Part shown: positions 1 through 6,929 of the stretch, in pieces
How positions within the stretch are numbered: the first letter of the stretch is position 1
How the letters are laid out: every line of letters starts with the position of its first letter
Assembly (NCBI GenBank): GCA_905236535.1
Contig: CAJOQN010000032.1
Coordinates: 1 to 8,675 of the forward strand
Direction of reading: 5' to 3'
Length of the DNA stretch: 8,675 bases
Source: an uncultured Bacilli bacterium
GTDB lineage: Bacteria; Bacillota_I; Bacilli_A; RFN20; CAG-826
The notes under the pieces: model-generated
Told to the model about the DNA's origin: nothing
Database searches by the model: none
Seen by the model: only the letters and a program-made list of their open reading frames with translations
Program-made: the position numbers and the translations under genes

Positions 1-34
1 AAATAGGTGATTTCTTGCGATTTCACCTATTTTT
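1..34 (+). terminator. Hairpin terminator of a gene left of the window
   Basis: Bases 1-10 (AAATAGGTGA) are the exact reverse complement of 23-32, giving a 10-bp stem with a 12-nt loop, and the 3' arm runs into TTTTT (30-34). This is the shape of a rho-independent terminator on the plus strand, presumably for a gene outside the window. The left edge cuts off any T-run needed to judge function on the minus strand. Confidence 0.6.
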
Positions 35-46
35 CGTAAATTAAAA

Positions 47-89
47 GGGGCTAAGTCACCTTATAGGTTTCTTAACAGCCCCATTTTTT
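47..89. terminator. Probable bidirectional terminator next to tRNA-Leu
   Basis: GGGGCT (47-52) pairs with AGCCCC (77-82). Inside it AAG (53-55) pairs with CTT (71-73), and ACC (58-60) with GGT (66-68) around a TTATA loop. On the plus strand the stem is followed by A and six T (84-89). On the minus strand it is followed by TTTTAATTT. It lies 6 nt beyond the CCA end of the minus-strand tRNA, so its main job is probably to end that transcript. It may also back up the hairpin at 1-34 for plus-strand traffic. Confidence 0.7.
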
Positions 90-94
90 CTGTT

Positions 95-179
95 TGGTGC
101 GCGGGATGAGAATCGAACTCACACAGGATACCCTATACGCCCCTCAAACGTACGCGTCTACCAGTTCCGCCACTCGCGC
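95..179 (-). tRNA. tRNA-Leu, anticodon GAG, CCA encoded
   Basis: The minus strand folds into an 85-nt class II tRNA with a long variable arm. The acceptor 5' strand is GCGCGAG and the 3' strand CCCGCGC, then discriminator A and genomic CCA (95-97). The D arm carries the leucine-type GGAACTGGTAGAC. The anticodon stem is TACGT/GCGTA around loop TTGAGGG, giving anticodon GAG, which reads CUC and CUU. The T arm is GTGAG/CTCAT around TTCGATT. The long variable arm and discriminator A73 agree with leucine identity. One oddity is that position 6 (A) faces position 67 (C), a mismatch in the acceptor stem. The gene stands alone between its own promoter and terminator. Confidence 0.93.
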
Positions 180-197
180 ATTTTTACGTGCTTGTTT

Positions 198-225
198 ATT
201 TTAGCAAAATAAGAGAAAAAGACAA
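198..225 (-). promoter_or_regulatory. Promoter of tRNA-Leu
   Basis: On the minus strand TTGTCT (225-220) is a -35-like box and TAAAAT (203-198) a -10-like box, 16 nt apart. The predicted start near 191 is about a dozen bases before the mature tRNA 5' end at 179. The fit to the sigma-70/SigA consensus is good at the -10 and partial at the -35. Confidence 0.6.
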
Positions 226-240
226 TATTATTTTTAAATG

Positions 241-266
241 AAAAAATCTCGCCCGAAGACGAGATT
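241..266 (-). terminator. Terminator of the minus-strand membrane-gene operon
   Basis: Read on the minus strand, AATCTCGTC pairs with GGCGAGATT (a 9-bp stem including one T-G pair) around a TTCG loop closed by C-G, the very stable cUUCGg tetraloop. The stem runs directly into six T (246-241). It sits 22 nt past the stop codon of the small membrane protein gene and upstream of the tRNA promoter, so it separates the two transcripts. Confidence 0.88.
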
Positions 267-288
267 AATGTTTTAAGAAATGATTCGA

Positions 289-783
289 TTATTTCTTTTC
301 AAGTAAATTGACAACTGTTGGTGCAACGGCAACTAAACCACCGAGGAGTGATAAGATACCAGCGACAACCCAACCTGCCTCTAAATAAACTTTAGTTCCA
401 CTTGCCCATTCATTGGCAGAACTAAGAGCAGGAGCTGAGACAAAGATTAAGATGCCTGCAACGATTAAGGCACCGACAGCAACCATATTTAAGAGGCCTG
501 CAACTTTATCTAAAGCTGTAACTTTGACCAATGGGAGAATGACACCAGCAAGTAAAATGACGAGAGCCACAAGAATTAAAATCCATGCCACTAAAGCAGT
601 CCAAGCGAGCTTAAGGTTGTCATCTGAATTACCGAAAATAACTTTAATACCATCATAGGCTCCTTCGAAGGTAATACCAATTGTGATTTTGGCATGGACA
701 CCTGGAGTCGCCATAAGAAGAATAAAGCCAATTAAACCTAAGAGTGCTGCGCATGCTCCCGCGTATTTAAGAAAGTTTTTCAT
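289..783 (-). CDS. Small four-helix membrane protein, function unknown
   Basis: I do not recognise a family. The chosen start (MKNFLKYAG) gives 164 residues. An upstream in-frame ATG would add 11 residues, but GGAAAGGGG lies 8 nt before the ATG at 783, which favours the shorter form. Four hydrophobic segments are seen at about 5-27, 57-81, 90-117 and 136-160. The loop between the first two (about 30-55) is polar and contains GNSDDN. A second short polar loop (about 118-135, with NEWASGTKVYLEAG) precedes the last helix, and the tail is a short LLEKK. The first segment could be read as an uncleaved signal anchor. The layout of four helices with a larger first outer loop is claudin/tetraspan-like in shape only. 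The gene follows the GT-C glycosyltransferase by 52 nt and precedes a strong terminator. It may be the last member of that operon or be driven from a candidate promoter in the gap. Confidence 0.85.
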   Translation of the reverse strand: MKNFLKYAGACAALLGLIGFILLMATPGVHAKITIGITFEGAYDGIKVIFGNSDDNLKLAWTALVAWILILVALVILLAGVILPLVKVTALDKVAGLLNMVAVGALIVAGILIFVSAPALSSANEWASGTKVYLEAGWVVAGILSLLGGLVAVAPTVVNLLEKK

Positions 784-806
784 TATGTAATCCCCTTTCC
801 AAAATA

Positions 807-815
807 AATATATCA
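807..815 (-). promoter_or_regulatory. Candidate extended -10 promoter for the small membrane protein
   Basis: On the minus strand TGATATATT (815-807) matches an extended -10 (TGn plus TATAAT-like). No clear -35 is present. A perfect inverted repeat, ATGAAT-aa-ATTCAT (823-836), covers the place where the -35 would be. The predicted start near 800 is about 17 nt before the gene's ATG and just upstream of its SD. Confidence 0.35.
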
Positions 816-835
816 CATTTTCATGAATAAATTCA

Positions 836-2626
836 TTAATTTATTGCTAAATACAAAAATGATGACATTAAGCAATATGAAGTTAATAAAACTGAAGAAA
901 CGATCTTAACTTCCTTGTTGCCTTTTTCCATAAGAGAAGCAATAACAAAAGCGAAACACGGAATAAACATTCCAACATATCTAAAGTCATGAGTGCAGGT
1001 ATATGGATATTTGAGTTGGAATAAGAAATATGAAACCATAAAAGTTAAGAACATAATCATAAAGAATAAATAGGTCTTATATCGCTCTATATATTTATAT
1101 TTGATACATATAAAGACAATACCTGCGATGGTCATCAGTAAGAGAAGGGCGCCCAACAAAATAAAGATAGTGGAGCCTTCTTTTACAAAAATCAAAGTGT
1201 ATAAGAAAGTCATCGGAATTATCAACAAGATGGCAAAACCATAATTCTTCTTTATGATACTTCGGACGATTAGATATCCCCAGAAGAGGAAAGCGCTTAT
1301 CAAAACAACATAATTAATCGCATATAAAGAGATGGTAATCGCTGCTAGATTGCTATCATAGGAGTATTCTCCAAAGATAGAGGATTTCATCAAATCAGAC
1401 CAAGTATTGTAATCAAGATATTTTTGGTCGTTCCATCCCCCGTGATAGATGTTTTCAAAAGCGGTATTAAAGTCAATAAAGAAGTAGCGATAGAAATAAT
1501 TATATTCTTCAGGCACTAATAATTTTTCGTTTAATCTCGCCCATACATAAGTAAGAGGTTGATCATAAACAATCTTATTAAATATAGGCCACATTAAACC
1601 GACAGGCGCGCATATAGTGAGGAAGACACCATATTGAAGGAAGATTGTTCCTAGATTCTTTTTAAAATGCTCCTTATCTTTGATAAAGACTAAAACAAAT
1701 TTATAGATAAAGAGGGCACCGATAGGAATAGCGATTAAAGCCCCAGAAAGTTTAGAGCCCATTGCTAAGCCAATGGATAAAGCCGCGCCGATAATGTTAA
1801 CCCAACCATTATATTTAAAATATTTAATCGCGAAATAGATGCTTAAGAATAAGAAGAAATATAACATTGGGTCATTGTTTGAACCTGCACTCATTCTGAT
1901 GAGAAGTGGAGAGCAAGCAATAAATAATGTCGCACATAAAACCGCCCATTTATTCTTAAATAATTCTTTAAATATTAAATAGGAGATATACACCATGATG
2001 TATGAAATAGCGCAGGTGAAAATCCTAATCGACTCATAAAGGGCATAATAGTCATATTTCGTGCCAAAAAAGATGGAATTAAAGTGCATGACAAAAGCGT
2101 AGATATAATGCGCATATTTAGGATGATACATCTGATAGGAGAGATCGAGGCTTCCATCGATAAGTTCAGGCAGATTACCATATCGATAGATGTGCATTGT
2201 AATCATATAATGACCGACATTATTGTTCGACCACACATCGTATTGTCTAGTAAAGATGTTATCGGTAACGTTTGAATAAATTAAACGAATGATTAAAGCG
2301 AGGATGAAAACTCCTCCCATTACCCATTTCCAATTGAGTTTTTTCAAAACGGCAAGAACCAATAAACCAATAAGTAATAGACCTAATAAAATAAAGCCGA
2401 CAACATTTACCCAAACATTATTGATAGAATTGACAAATTGTCTTCCTTCCGTAGCGATGGCTTTTACTTGAGCATTACTGGCCCCTGGTTGGTAGAGGTT
2501 AACACTTGGAGAGCCAACCCATCCTGAAAAGATGAGATAGGCAAGGAAAGAGACGATAAAAGCGCCTCCTATGAAGATAAGAGGTTCTAACCATTTTTTA
2601 CGCGAAAATAATGTTAAATCTCCCAT
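836..2626 (-). CDS. GT-C family membrane glycosyltransferase (PMT/ArnT-like)
   Basis: A 596-residue polytopic protein with roughly 13-14 hydrophobic segments spread over its whole length. It fits the GT39/GT83-type enzymes that transfer a sugar from a polyprenyl-phosphate donor to an acceptor on the outer face of the membrane. Seen in the sequence: RQYDVW with Asp130 in an outer loop, followed by GHY (138-140) and YHPKYAHY (167-174), the typical first-loop signature with a candidate catalytic Asp. Also seen are NNDP (250-253), MGSKLSG (289-295) and HDFRYVG (546-552). Two hydrophobic segments (about 15-34 and 72-94) with an outer stretch between them precede the usual first-loop helix, so the N-terminus is longer than in a minimal family member. 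The start lies 3 nt after the stop of the flavoenzyme gene and has no SD, so translation is probably coupled. Donor sugar and acceptor cannot be read from the sequence. Confidence 0.85.
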   Translation of the reverse strand: MGDLTLFSRKKWLEPLIFIGGAFIVSFLAYLIFSGWVGSPSVNLYQPGASNAQVKAIATEGRQFVNSINNVWVNVVGFILLGLLLIGLLVLAVLKKLNWKWVMGGVFILALIIRLIYSNVTDNIFTRQYDVWSNNNVGHYMITMHIYRYGNLPELIDGSLDLSYQMYHPKYAHYIYAFVMHFNSIFFGTKYDYYALYESIRIFTCAISYIMVYISYLIFKELFKNKWAVLCATLFIACSPLLIRMSAGSNNDPMLYFFLFLSIYFAIKYFKYNGWVNIIGAALSIGLAMGSKLSGALIAIPIGALFIYKFVLVFIKDKEHFKKNLGTIFLQYGVFLTICAPVGLMWPIFNKIVYDQPLTYVWARLNEKLLVPEEYNYFYRYFFIDFNTAFENIYHGGWNDQKYLDYNTWSDLMKSSIFGEYSYDSNLAAITISLYAINYVVLISAFLFWGYLIVRSIIKKNYGFAILLIIPMTFLYTLIFVKEGSTIFILLGALLLLMTIAGIVFICIKYKYIERYKTYLFFMIMFLTFMVSYFLFQLKYPYTCTHDFRYVGMFIPCFAFVIASLMEKGNKEVKIVSSVLLTSYCLMSSFLYLAIN

Positions 2627-2629
2627 ATT

Positions 2630-4183
2630 TTATTGTTTTTTGCTTTCGTGATATTCTTTTTCGGTGTTGACTTCCCAGATATCTTCCTTCTTATATTGGT
2701 CAGGGTTAAGAAGATATTCAACAGTTCTAATAGAGGTCAACATTGAATGATCCATATTGTTATAACGATGTTGTCCGTTTCTTCCAACACAGAACAAATT
2801 ATCGATATTTAATAAATATTGTTTTAAGACATCGATGTCTTTATAAGTATCAAAATATCCAGGATAAGCTTTTTTGATTTTGAACATGCAGACATCTAAA
2901 ACGTCATCTTTACTTTCGATGACTTTAATTTTAATTAATTCCTCAATTGCCATCTCTTTAAAAGATTCTTCGGACATATTCCATAGTTCATCGCCTTCAT
3001 TTGCGAAATATTCCATCCCTAACCAGACATTATTTTTATAGTCTTGGAGCATGTATGGAGACCAGTTATTAAAGATTTGAAGACGGCCCACTTTAACATC
3101 TTCTTCTTGGACATATATCCAAGTGTCGGGCACCAAATCGTTGATGGTCTTAATCTTGGTTTCGTTTTTAATTGATAATTTATCCAATAATAAACCGACG
3201 GTGATGAAGTCGCGGTAGACTAAACCATCACCAATGTTATATATATCTAATGGAATATTATCTTTATTAATCGCGTTCACTAAATCTTTAAGTGGCATTG
3301 AGGAGATATAATAATCCCCTTGATATTCTTTGTGGTCTTTAGTGATTAATTTTTCGATTTTATTATTTTTAATAATAATTTGATTTACTTCTTTTTGTTT
3401 GATAACTTCTCCACCCATCTTAATGATGAGGTCCGCCATTTGTTCATAGAGTTGACCTGGACCTTTCTTTGGATAAGAGAATTGTTCAATCAAAGAAGTT
3501 TCGACTTTTTTATTATTCTTTTTAAATGGTTTTCTTAAAGCATTTCCTAAAGCTTTCCATAGAGATAAGCCTTTAACTCTTTGAGCCCCCCAAGAGGCAT
3601 CAATTTCTGATGGGTGTCTACCCCATACTTTTTCGGTATATTTTTCAAAGAACATTTGATAAAGAGCTTTACCAAATCTATTGATATAGAAATTCTCTAG
3701 ATTAATTTCTTTTCTTTTATGGAATGTGCTTCCAAGATAACCAAAGCCCGCTTTCATTGTTCTTTTAAAACCCATATTTTTAAAAGTGGAACCTTTGATA
3801 GAAATTGGATAATCAAAGAATTTTCTTAAATATAAAATACGAGAGACGCGATGTCTGGTTAACATCACGCGGTCTTCTTTTTCTGGATCTGGGCCATTTT
3901 CCATTAAAGGAATTTCTCTATTTAATTCGATATCATCTTTAGAGGGAGCTCCTTGGTTTGGCATAATTTCATTCCAAAGATTGGTGACTTCTTCACTTTT
4001 AGAGAAGAAGCGGTGACCACCGATATCAATTCGATTCCCATGGTATTCAATAGTTTTTGAAATACCACCGATATCATCACTAGCTTCTAAAATGATTGGT
4101 TTTATATCACTCTTTTTAAGGAGTTCATACGCTGCGGTTAAACCGGCAGGACCTGCTCCAATAATAATTGCGGTCTTATTCAT
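2630..4183 (-). CDS. FAD-dependent oxidoreductase, UDP-galactopyranose-mutase-like
   Basis: A 517-residue flavoprotein with an N-terminal Rossmann fold. GAGPAG (9-14) binds the dinucleotide, Glu33 (ILEAS) ends the second strand, and IGGHRFFSK (54-62) follows. YTEKVWGR (182-189) resembles the YTxKQWG motif of UDP-galactopyranose mutase. The C-terminal FAD-binding segment FCVGRNGQHRYNNMDH (464-479) resembles the mutase GRxxxYRYxDM region, and AYPGY is at 439-443. The fold group (mutase, protoporphyrinogen-oxidase and amine-oxidase relatives) is clear, the reaction is not. An upstream in-frame ATG would add 31 basic residues, but the start here is preceded by GGAGG with 9-nt spacing and overlaps the gtrA stop by 8 nt (ATGAATAA). 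No transmembrane segment is seen, so it should act in the cytoplasm. Between a flippase and a GT-C enzyme it may modify a nucleotide- or lipid-linked sugar (inference). Confidence 0.85.
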   Translation of the reverse strand: MNKTAIIIGAGPAGLTAAYELLKKSDIKPIILEASDDIGGISKTIEYHGNRIDIGGHRFFSKSEEVTNLWNEIMPNQGAPSKDDIELNREIPLMENGPDPEKEDRVMLTRHRVSRILYLRKFFDYPISIKGSTFKNMGFKRTMKAGFGYLGSTFHKRKEINLENFYINRFGKALYQMFFEKYTEKVWGRHPSEIDASWGAQRVKGLSLWKALGNALRKPFKKNNKKVETSLIEQFSYPKKGPGQLYEQMADLIIKMGGEVIKQKEVNQIIIKNNKIEKLITKDHKEYQGDYYISSMPLKDLVNAINKDNIPLDIYNIGDGLVYRDFITVGLLLDKLSIKNETKIKTINDLVPDTWIYVQEEDVKVGRLQIFNNWSPYMLQDYKNNVWLGMEYFANEGDELWNMSEESFKEMAIEELIKIKVIESKDDVLDVCMFKIKKAYPGYFDTYKDIDVLKQYLLNIDNLFCVGRNGQHRYNNMDHSMLTSIRTVEYLLNPDQYKKEDIWEVNTEKEYHESKKQ

Positions 4184-4724
4184 CAAGGGATTCCTCCACT
4201 TGGTTTTCTTCTTTGTTCTCTTTTGGAGCTTTATAAAGGATGAATTTTCTCGTGAGATAATTCCACACCATTCCAATGAAGGTCTTTAAGATAAAAGCCA
4301 CGACAAAGAGCCAGAAACCTAAAGAAGAGAGCAAAGTAAAAGAGATGCCACCGGCAAACAAAGACTCTCCGATATCGATGTTCCACCAAGCGATGAAAGC
4401 AAAGGTGCAAAGTTCCATTGTGCCCCAGGATAACACCCAGCCGACCGCACTTAATACAACAAAGAGAAAAATAAATAATTTAGTTTTTGATTTATTCTTA
4501 TCTTCAACGTTTTTAAAGACCCAGAATGTTGACATTATATAATTGAGAATGACTCCAGCGATAAAACCACATAAGGTATAAATTGCGGTTTTAAGCCAGT
4601 CAATAGTCAAGGCAAAAAGGGCTTCTTTCACTAAGAAGCACACTAATAAATCAAGGGCGGCACAAGCGCATCCAGTGATGACAAAACGTATTAATTCTAA
4701 TGATGTTTTTTTATCTTTATCCAT
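4176..4724 (-). CDS. GtrA-family polyprenyl-phosphate sugar flippase
   Basis: A 182-residue membrane protein with four main hydrophobic segments (about 10-33, 45-65, 82-110 and 120-150). GtrA-family members are thought to flip undecaprenyl-phosphate-linked glucose or other sugars across the cytoplasmic membrane. Family marks seen: RFVITG near the N-terminus with Asp25 in the first helix, LNYIMSTFWVFKN (60-72) after helix 2, and the repeated WNYLTRKFILYK (154-165) after helix 4. The charged C-terminal tail (KENKEENQVEE) is cytoplasmic by prediction. The region 100-135 is longer than in short members of about 130 residues. The start is 3 nt after the mgtE stop without an SD, which implies translational coupling. 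The 3' end holds the SD and start of the flavoenzyme gene. A GtrB-like GT2 enzyme that would load the lipid is not in this window. Confidence 0.85.
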   Translation of the reverse strand: MDKDKKTSLELIRFVITGCACAALDLLVCFLVKEALFALTIDWLKTAIYTLCGFIAGVILNYIMSTFWVFKNVEDKNKSKTKLFIFLFVVLSAVGWVLSWGTMELCTFAFIAWWNIDIGESLFAGGISFTLLSSLGFWLFVVAFILKTFIGMVWNYLTRKFILYKAPKENKEENQVEESLDE

Positions 4725-4727
4725 AAA

Positions 4728-6200
4728 TTAGGCTAAATGGAAGATTTGTAAAGCGGCCATTGCTATCAAGAGATAGACAACTAATGAGATGACATCGATG
4801 ATGGAGGTAAGTAATGGTTCAGCAATAATCGCTGGATCCTTCTTTAAGGCCGAAACACTCAAAGGAAGAATAACCGCCACAACTTTGGCTAAGAATGAGG
4901 AGACAAATAAGGTTAAGGCTACGGTTGCAGAGACCGCTAAAGAGGTGGTTGCAAAACCAGTGGTCCAACATTTTCCATTCCAAATTGTCGCCGCTGCTCC
5001 ATCAATAAATAATTTTTCATTGGTCACAATTCCAGTATATTGTTCGATGGTGAACCAAAAGAATGAGAACAAAGCGATGACTGAAGAAACCATCAATGCG
5101 GTCAGCATTTCTTTTGAAATTACTTTAAAGAAATCTTTAGGGGTAAATTCTTTAGTGGCTAAACCACGAATCATTAAAGCGATGGTTTGTCCTCCGGTAT
5201 TTCCACCAGTATCCATCAAGGTAGGAATAAAACAAATTAAAACTGGAATAAGTTCAAAAACTGCGGTCTTCTCGATTTTATCAAGAGCCATCGTGGTGAA
5301 TGTTCCTAACACTAATAAGACAATAATCCAAGGGATACATTTTAAAGCAGTCTTATAAAAAGGAGTATCTAAATAAGTATCCTCTAAAGGAGCGACGTGG
5401 CTTAAGGCCGCGACATCTTCGTTAGCCTCTTCCACTAAGATATCGACCGCATCATCGATGGTGATAATACCGCAGATTTTACCTTCTTTATTGACGACTG
5501 CCATAACCGTTAAGTCGTATCTTTGGAACATGTTCGCAACAGTTTCCTGATCATCGTTAACATAACAGGTAACAAAGTCACGGTTCATAATCTCTTCTAA
5601 GGTGATATCATCATCGTTGGCGAAAATTAAGTCATCTAAGTCGACAGTGCCAACCATTGTTCTGGTATTATCTCTCACAAAAATCGTATAAATAGTTTCC
5701 GCATCACGACCAGTTTTACGAATGTGGGCAATTGCTTCTTTCACGGTCGTGGTGCTTTTCATTTCGATGTATTCGGTGGTCATCACTGAACCAGCCGTAC
5801 CATCTTTATAATTTAAAAGTCTATTAATATCATTTCTTAAATCCTTTGGGGCAACTTTTAAAATACGAGTGACAATGCTCGCAGGCATGCCTTCGAGGTA
5901 GTCAACAATATCATCGGTGAAGGAGTTATTTAAAAGTTCGACAAGTTGTTTATCACCAAAGGAGTTGATGATTTGTTCTTGCTTTTCACTTGATAATTCG
6001 GCGAAAACTTCCGCTGCGTATTCATCATCAACCACTCTAAAAATGTAGAGGAAAACCGCCACATCATCGATATTTTCTAAAGCTTCAGCGATATCGATAT
6101 TTGGAATGGTTTCAAAAATCTCCTTTAAAGCATTTACATTCTTTTCTTCAAAGGTTTTAACAATATCAGAAGCTAAGACTTTATTGTTGATTTCTTCCAT
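4728..6200 (-). CDS. mgtE: Magnesium transporter/channel MgtE
   Basis: A 490-residue protein with the full MgtE plan. The acidic MgtE_N helical domain spans about 25-130. Two CBS domains follow at about 135-255, beginning at TAGSVMTTEYIEM. After a connecting helix, five membrane segments start at IPWIIVLLVLG (289-299). The signature PTLMDTGGNTGGQT (326-339) is intact. KKDPAIIAEPLLTSIID (453-469) carries Asp455, the residue type that lines the Mg2+ pore in the family. The cytoplasmic domains are Mg2+ sensors that close the channel when Mg2+ is high. It exceeds the usual length of about 450, mainly through about 30 extra residues between membrane segments (about 385-415, with Trp407, Cys411 and Trp412). 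It is the first gene of a tight operon with gtrA and the glycosylation genes. Its leader is too short for an M-box riboswitch, so protein-level gating may be the main control. Confidence 0.96.
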   Translation of the reverse strand: MEEINNKVLASDIVKTFEEKNVNALKEIFETIPNIDIAEALENIDDVAVFLYIFRVVDDEYAAEVFAELSSEKQEQIINSFGDKQLVELLNNSFTDDIVDYLEGMPASIVTRILKVAPKDLRNDINRLLNYKDGTAGSVMTTEYIEMKSTTTVKEAIAHIRKTGRDAETIYTIFVRDNTRTMVGTVDLDDLIFANDDDITLEEIMNRDFVTCYVNDDQETVANMFQRYDLTVMAVVNKEGKICGIITIDDAVDILVEEANEDVAALSHVAPLEDTYLDTPFYKTALKCIPWIIVLLVLGTFTTMALDKIEKTAVFELIPVLICFIPTLMDTGGNTGGQTIALMIRGLATKEFTPKDFFKVISKEMLTALMVSSVIALFSFFWFTIEQYTGIVTNEKLFIDGAAATIWNGKCWTTGFATTSLAVSATVALTLFVSSFLAKVVAVILPLSVSALKKDPAIIAEPLLTSIIDVISLVVYLLIAMAALQIFHLA

Positions 6201-6220
6201 GGTTATTTTTCACTCTCTTA

Positions 6221-6229
6221 ACTATAACA
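6221..6229 (-). promoter_or_regulatory. Candidate extended -10 promoter of mgtE operon
   Basis: TGTTATAGT on the minus strand (6229-6221) fits an extended -10. No -35 is recognisable in the T-rich stretch upstream. Transcription would start near 6214, leaving a very short leader before the ATG at 6200 that contains GAGTG as a weak SD. Confidence 0.35.
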
Positions 6230-6288
6230 CAAAAAATATTTATAAAAATACTTTTTATCGTATTTGTGATGAAATAAAAATTGATGTT

Positions 6289-6307
6289 TGATACAATACA
6301 ATTGTAT
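6289..6307 (+). promoter_or_regulatory. Candidate promoter and palindrome before pduL
   Basis: TGATACAAT (6289-6297) is an extended -10 without a clear -35. It runs into the perfect 12-bp palindrome ATACAATTGTAT (6296-6307), which would cover the transcription start near 6304. A palindrome there is where a repressor would act, but its AT-richness means chance is possible. The leader would be about 22 nt, with GAAAGG (6308-6313) as SD. Confidence 0.4.
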
Positions 6308-6326
6308 GAAAGGTACTTTTTAAGAG

Positions 6327-6929
6327 ATGAAAGAGATTTTAGTCGAAACAAGCGCAAGACATGTGCATGTCAATCAAGAAACATTAGAGATTCTTTTTGG
6401 AAAAGGGGCAGAACTCACCGTCAAGAAAATGCTTTCTCAACCAGGTCAATTCGCTTCTGATCAAAAAGTGGATATCGTCGGTTATAAAATTAATCGCGCA
6501 ACTGGTGAAAAAACAGAAACCAGACAAAAAGGGGTTTCCATCCTTGGTCCATGTAGAGCTTTTAACCAAGTTGAATTATCCGCAACTGATGCCAGAAGTT
6601 TAGGGATTAATGCTCCAGTTAGAGAAAGTGGAGATATCGCTGGTAGTGGAGCTTGCAAATTAGTGGGTCCATGTGGTGAAGTTGAATTAACAGAAGGAGC
6701 CATTGTTGCAAAGCGCCATATTCACATGACACCTAAAGATGCCGAAGAATTCGGAGTTAAAAATGGTGATATTGTCGGCATTGAGATTTGTAATGATGTT
6801 CGTTCCCTTATCTTCAAAGATGTCGTTGTCAGAGTTAGTGAAAAGTTTGCTTTAGCCTGCCATATTGACACCGATGAAAGTAACGCGGCGATGGCCAGTG
6901 GCCTCGTCTATGGGAGACTTGTTAAATAA
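6327..6929 (+). CDS. pduL: PduL-type phosphate acyltransferase (phosphotransacetylase)
   Basis: A 200-residue enzyme of the PduL family (phosphate propanoyltransferase, EC 2.3.1.222). It swaps CoA for phosphate on acetyl- or propionyl-CoA and is unrelated in fold to the common Pta. Two homologous beta-barrel halves are visible. The first carries SARHVHV (His12, His14) and the second AKRHIHM (His131, His133). HIDTDESNAA (179-188) adds His179. Together these are the zinc-binding and active-site histidines of the family, all present. There is no N-terminal encapsulation peptide, since the catalytic SARHVHV begins at residue 9, and no microcompartment shell gene is near. A cytosolic housekeeping role with an acetate kinase encoded elsewhere is therefore likely. 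The ATG has GAAAGG 13 nt upstream, a rather long spacing. A small insertion (YKINRATGEKTETRQ, 53-67) lies in the first barrel. Confidence 0.93.
   Translation: MKEILVETSARHVHVNQETLEILFGKGAELTVKKMLSQPGQFASDQKVDIVGYKINRATGEKTETRQKGVSILGPCRAFNQVELSATDARSLGINAPVRESGDIAGSGACKLVGPCGEVELTEGAIVAKRHIHMTPKDAEEFGVKNGDIVGIEICNDVRSLIFKDVVVRVSEKFALACHIDTDESNAAMASGLVYGRLVK

Noticed and set aside
413..658. 81-codon plus-strand frame opposite the small membrane protein gene
   Set aside because: Composition is what the antisense of a hydrophobic gene gives; there is no SD and no neighbour context.
4184..4276. 31-residue N-terminal extension of the flavoenzyme from an upstream ATG
   Set aside because: It overlaps gtrA in another frame, adds a Lys/Arg-rich stretch unlike the family, and the downstream ATG has a strong SD right before the Rossmann motif.
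4789..5358. 189-codon plus-strand open frame antisense to mgtE
   Set aside because: It lies wholly inside the well-supported mgtE gene, has low-complexity Ala/Val/Lys-rich content expected of a shadow frame, and resembles no family.
6201..6326. M-box (Mg2+) riboswitch upstream of mgtE
   Set aside because: The gap is only 126 nt and is shared with a divergent gene. It is AT-rich without the conserved M-box helices or a terminator.
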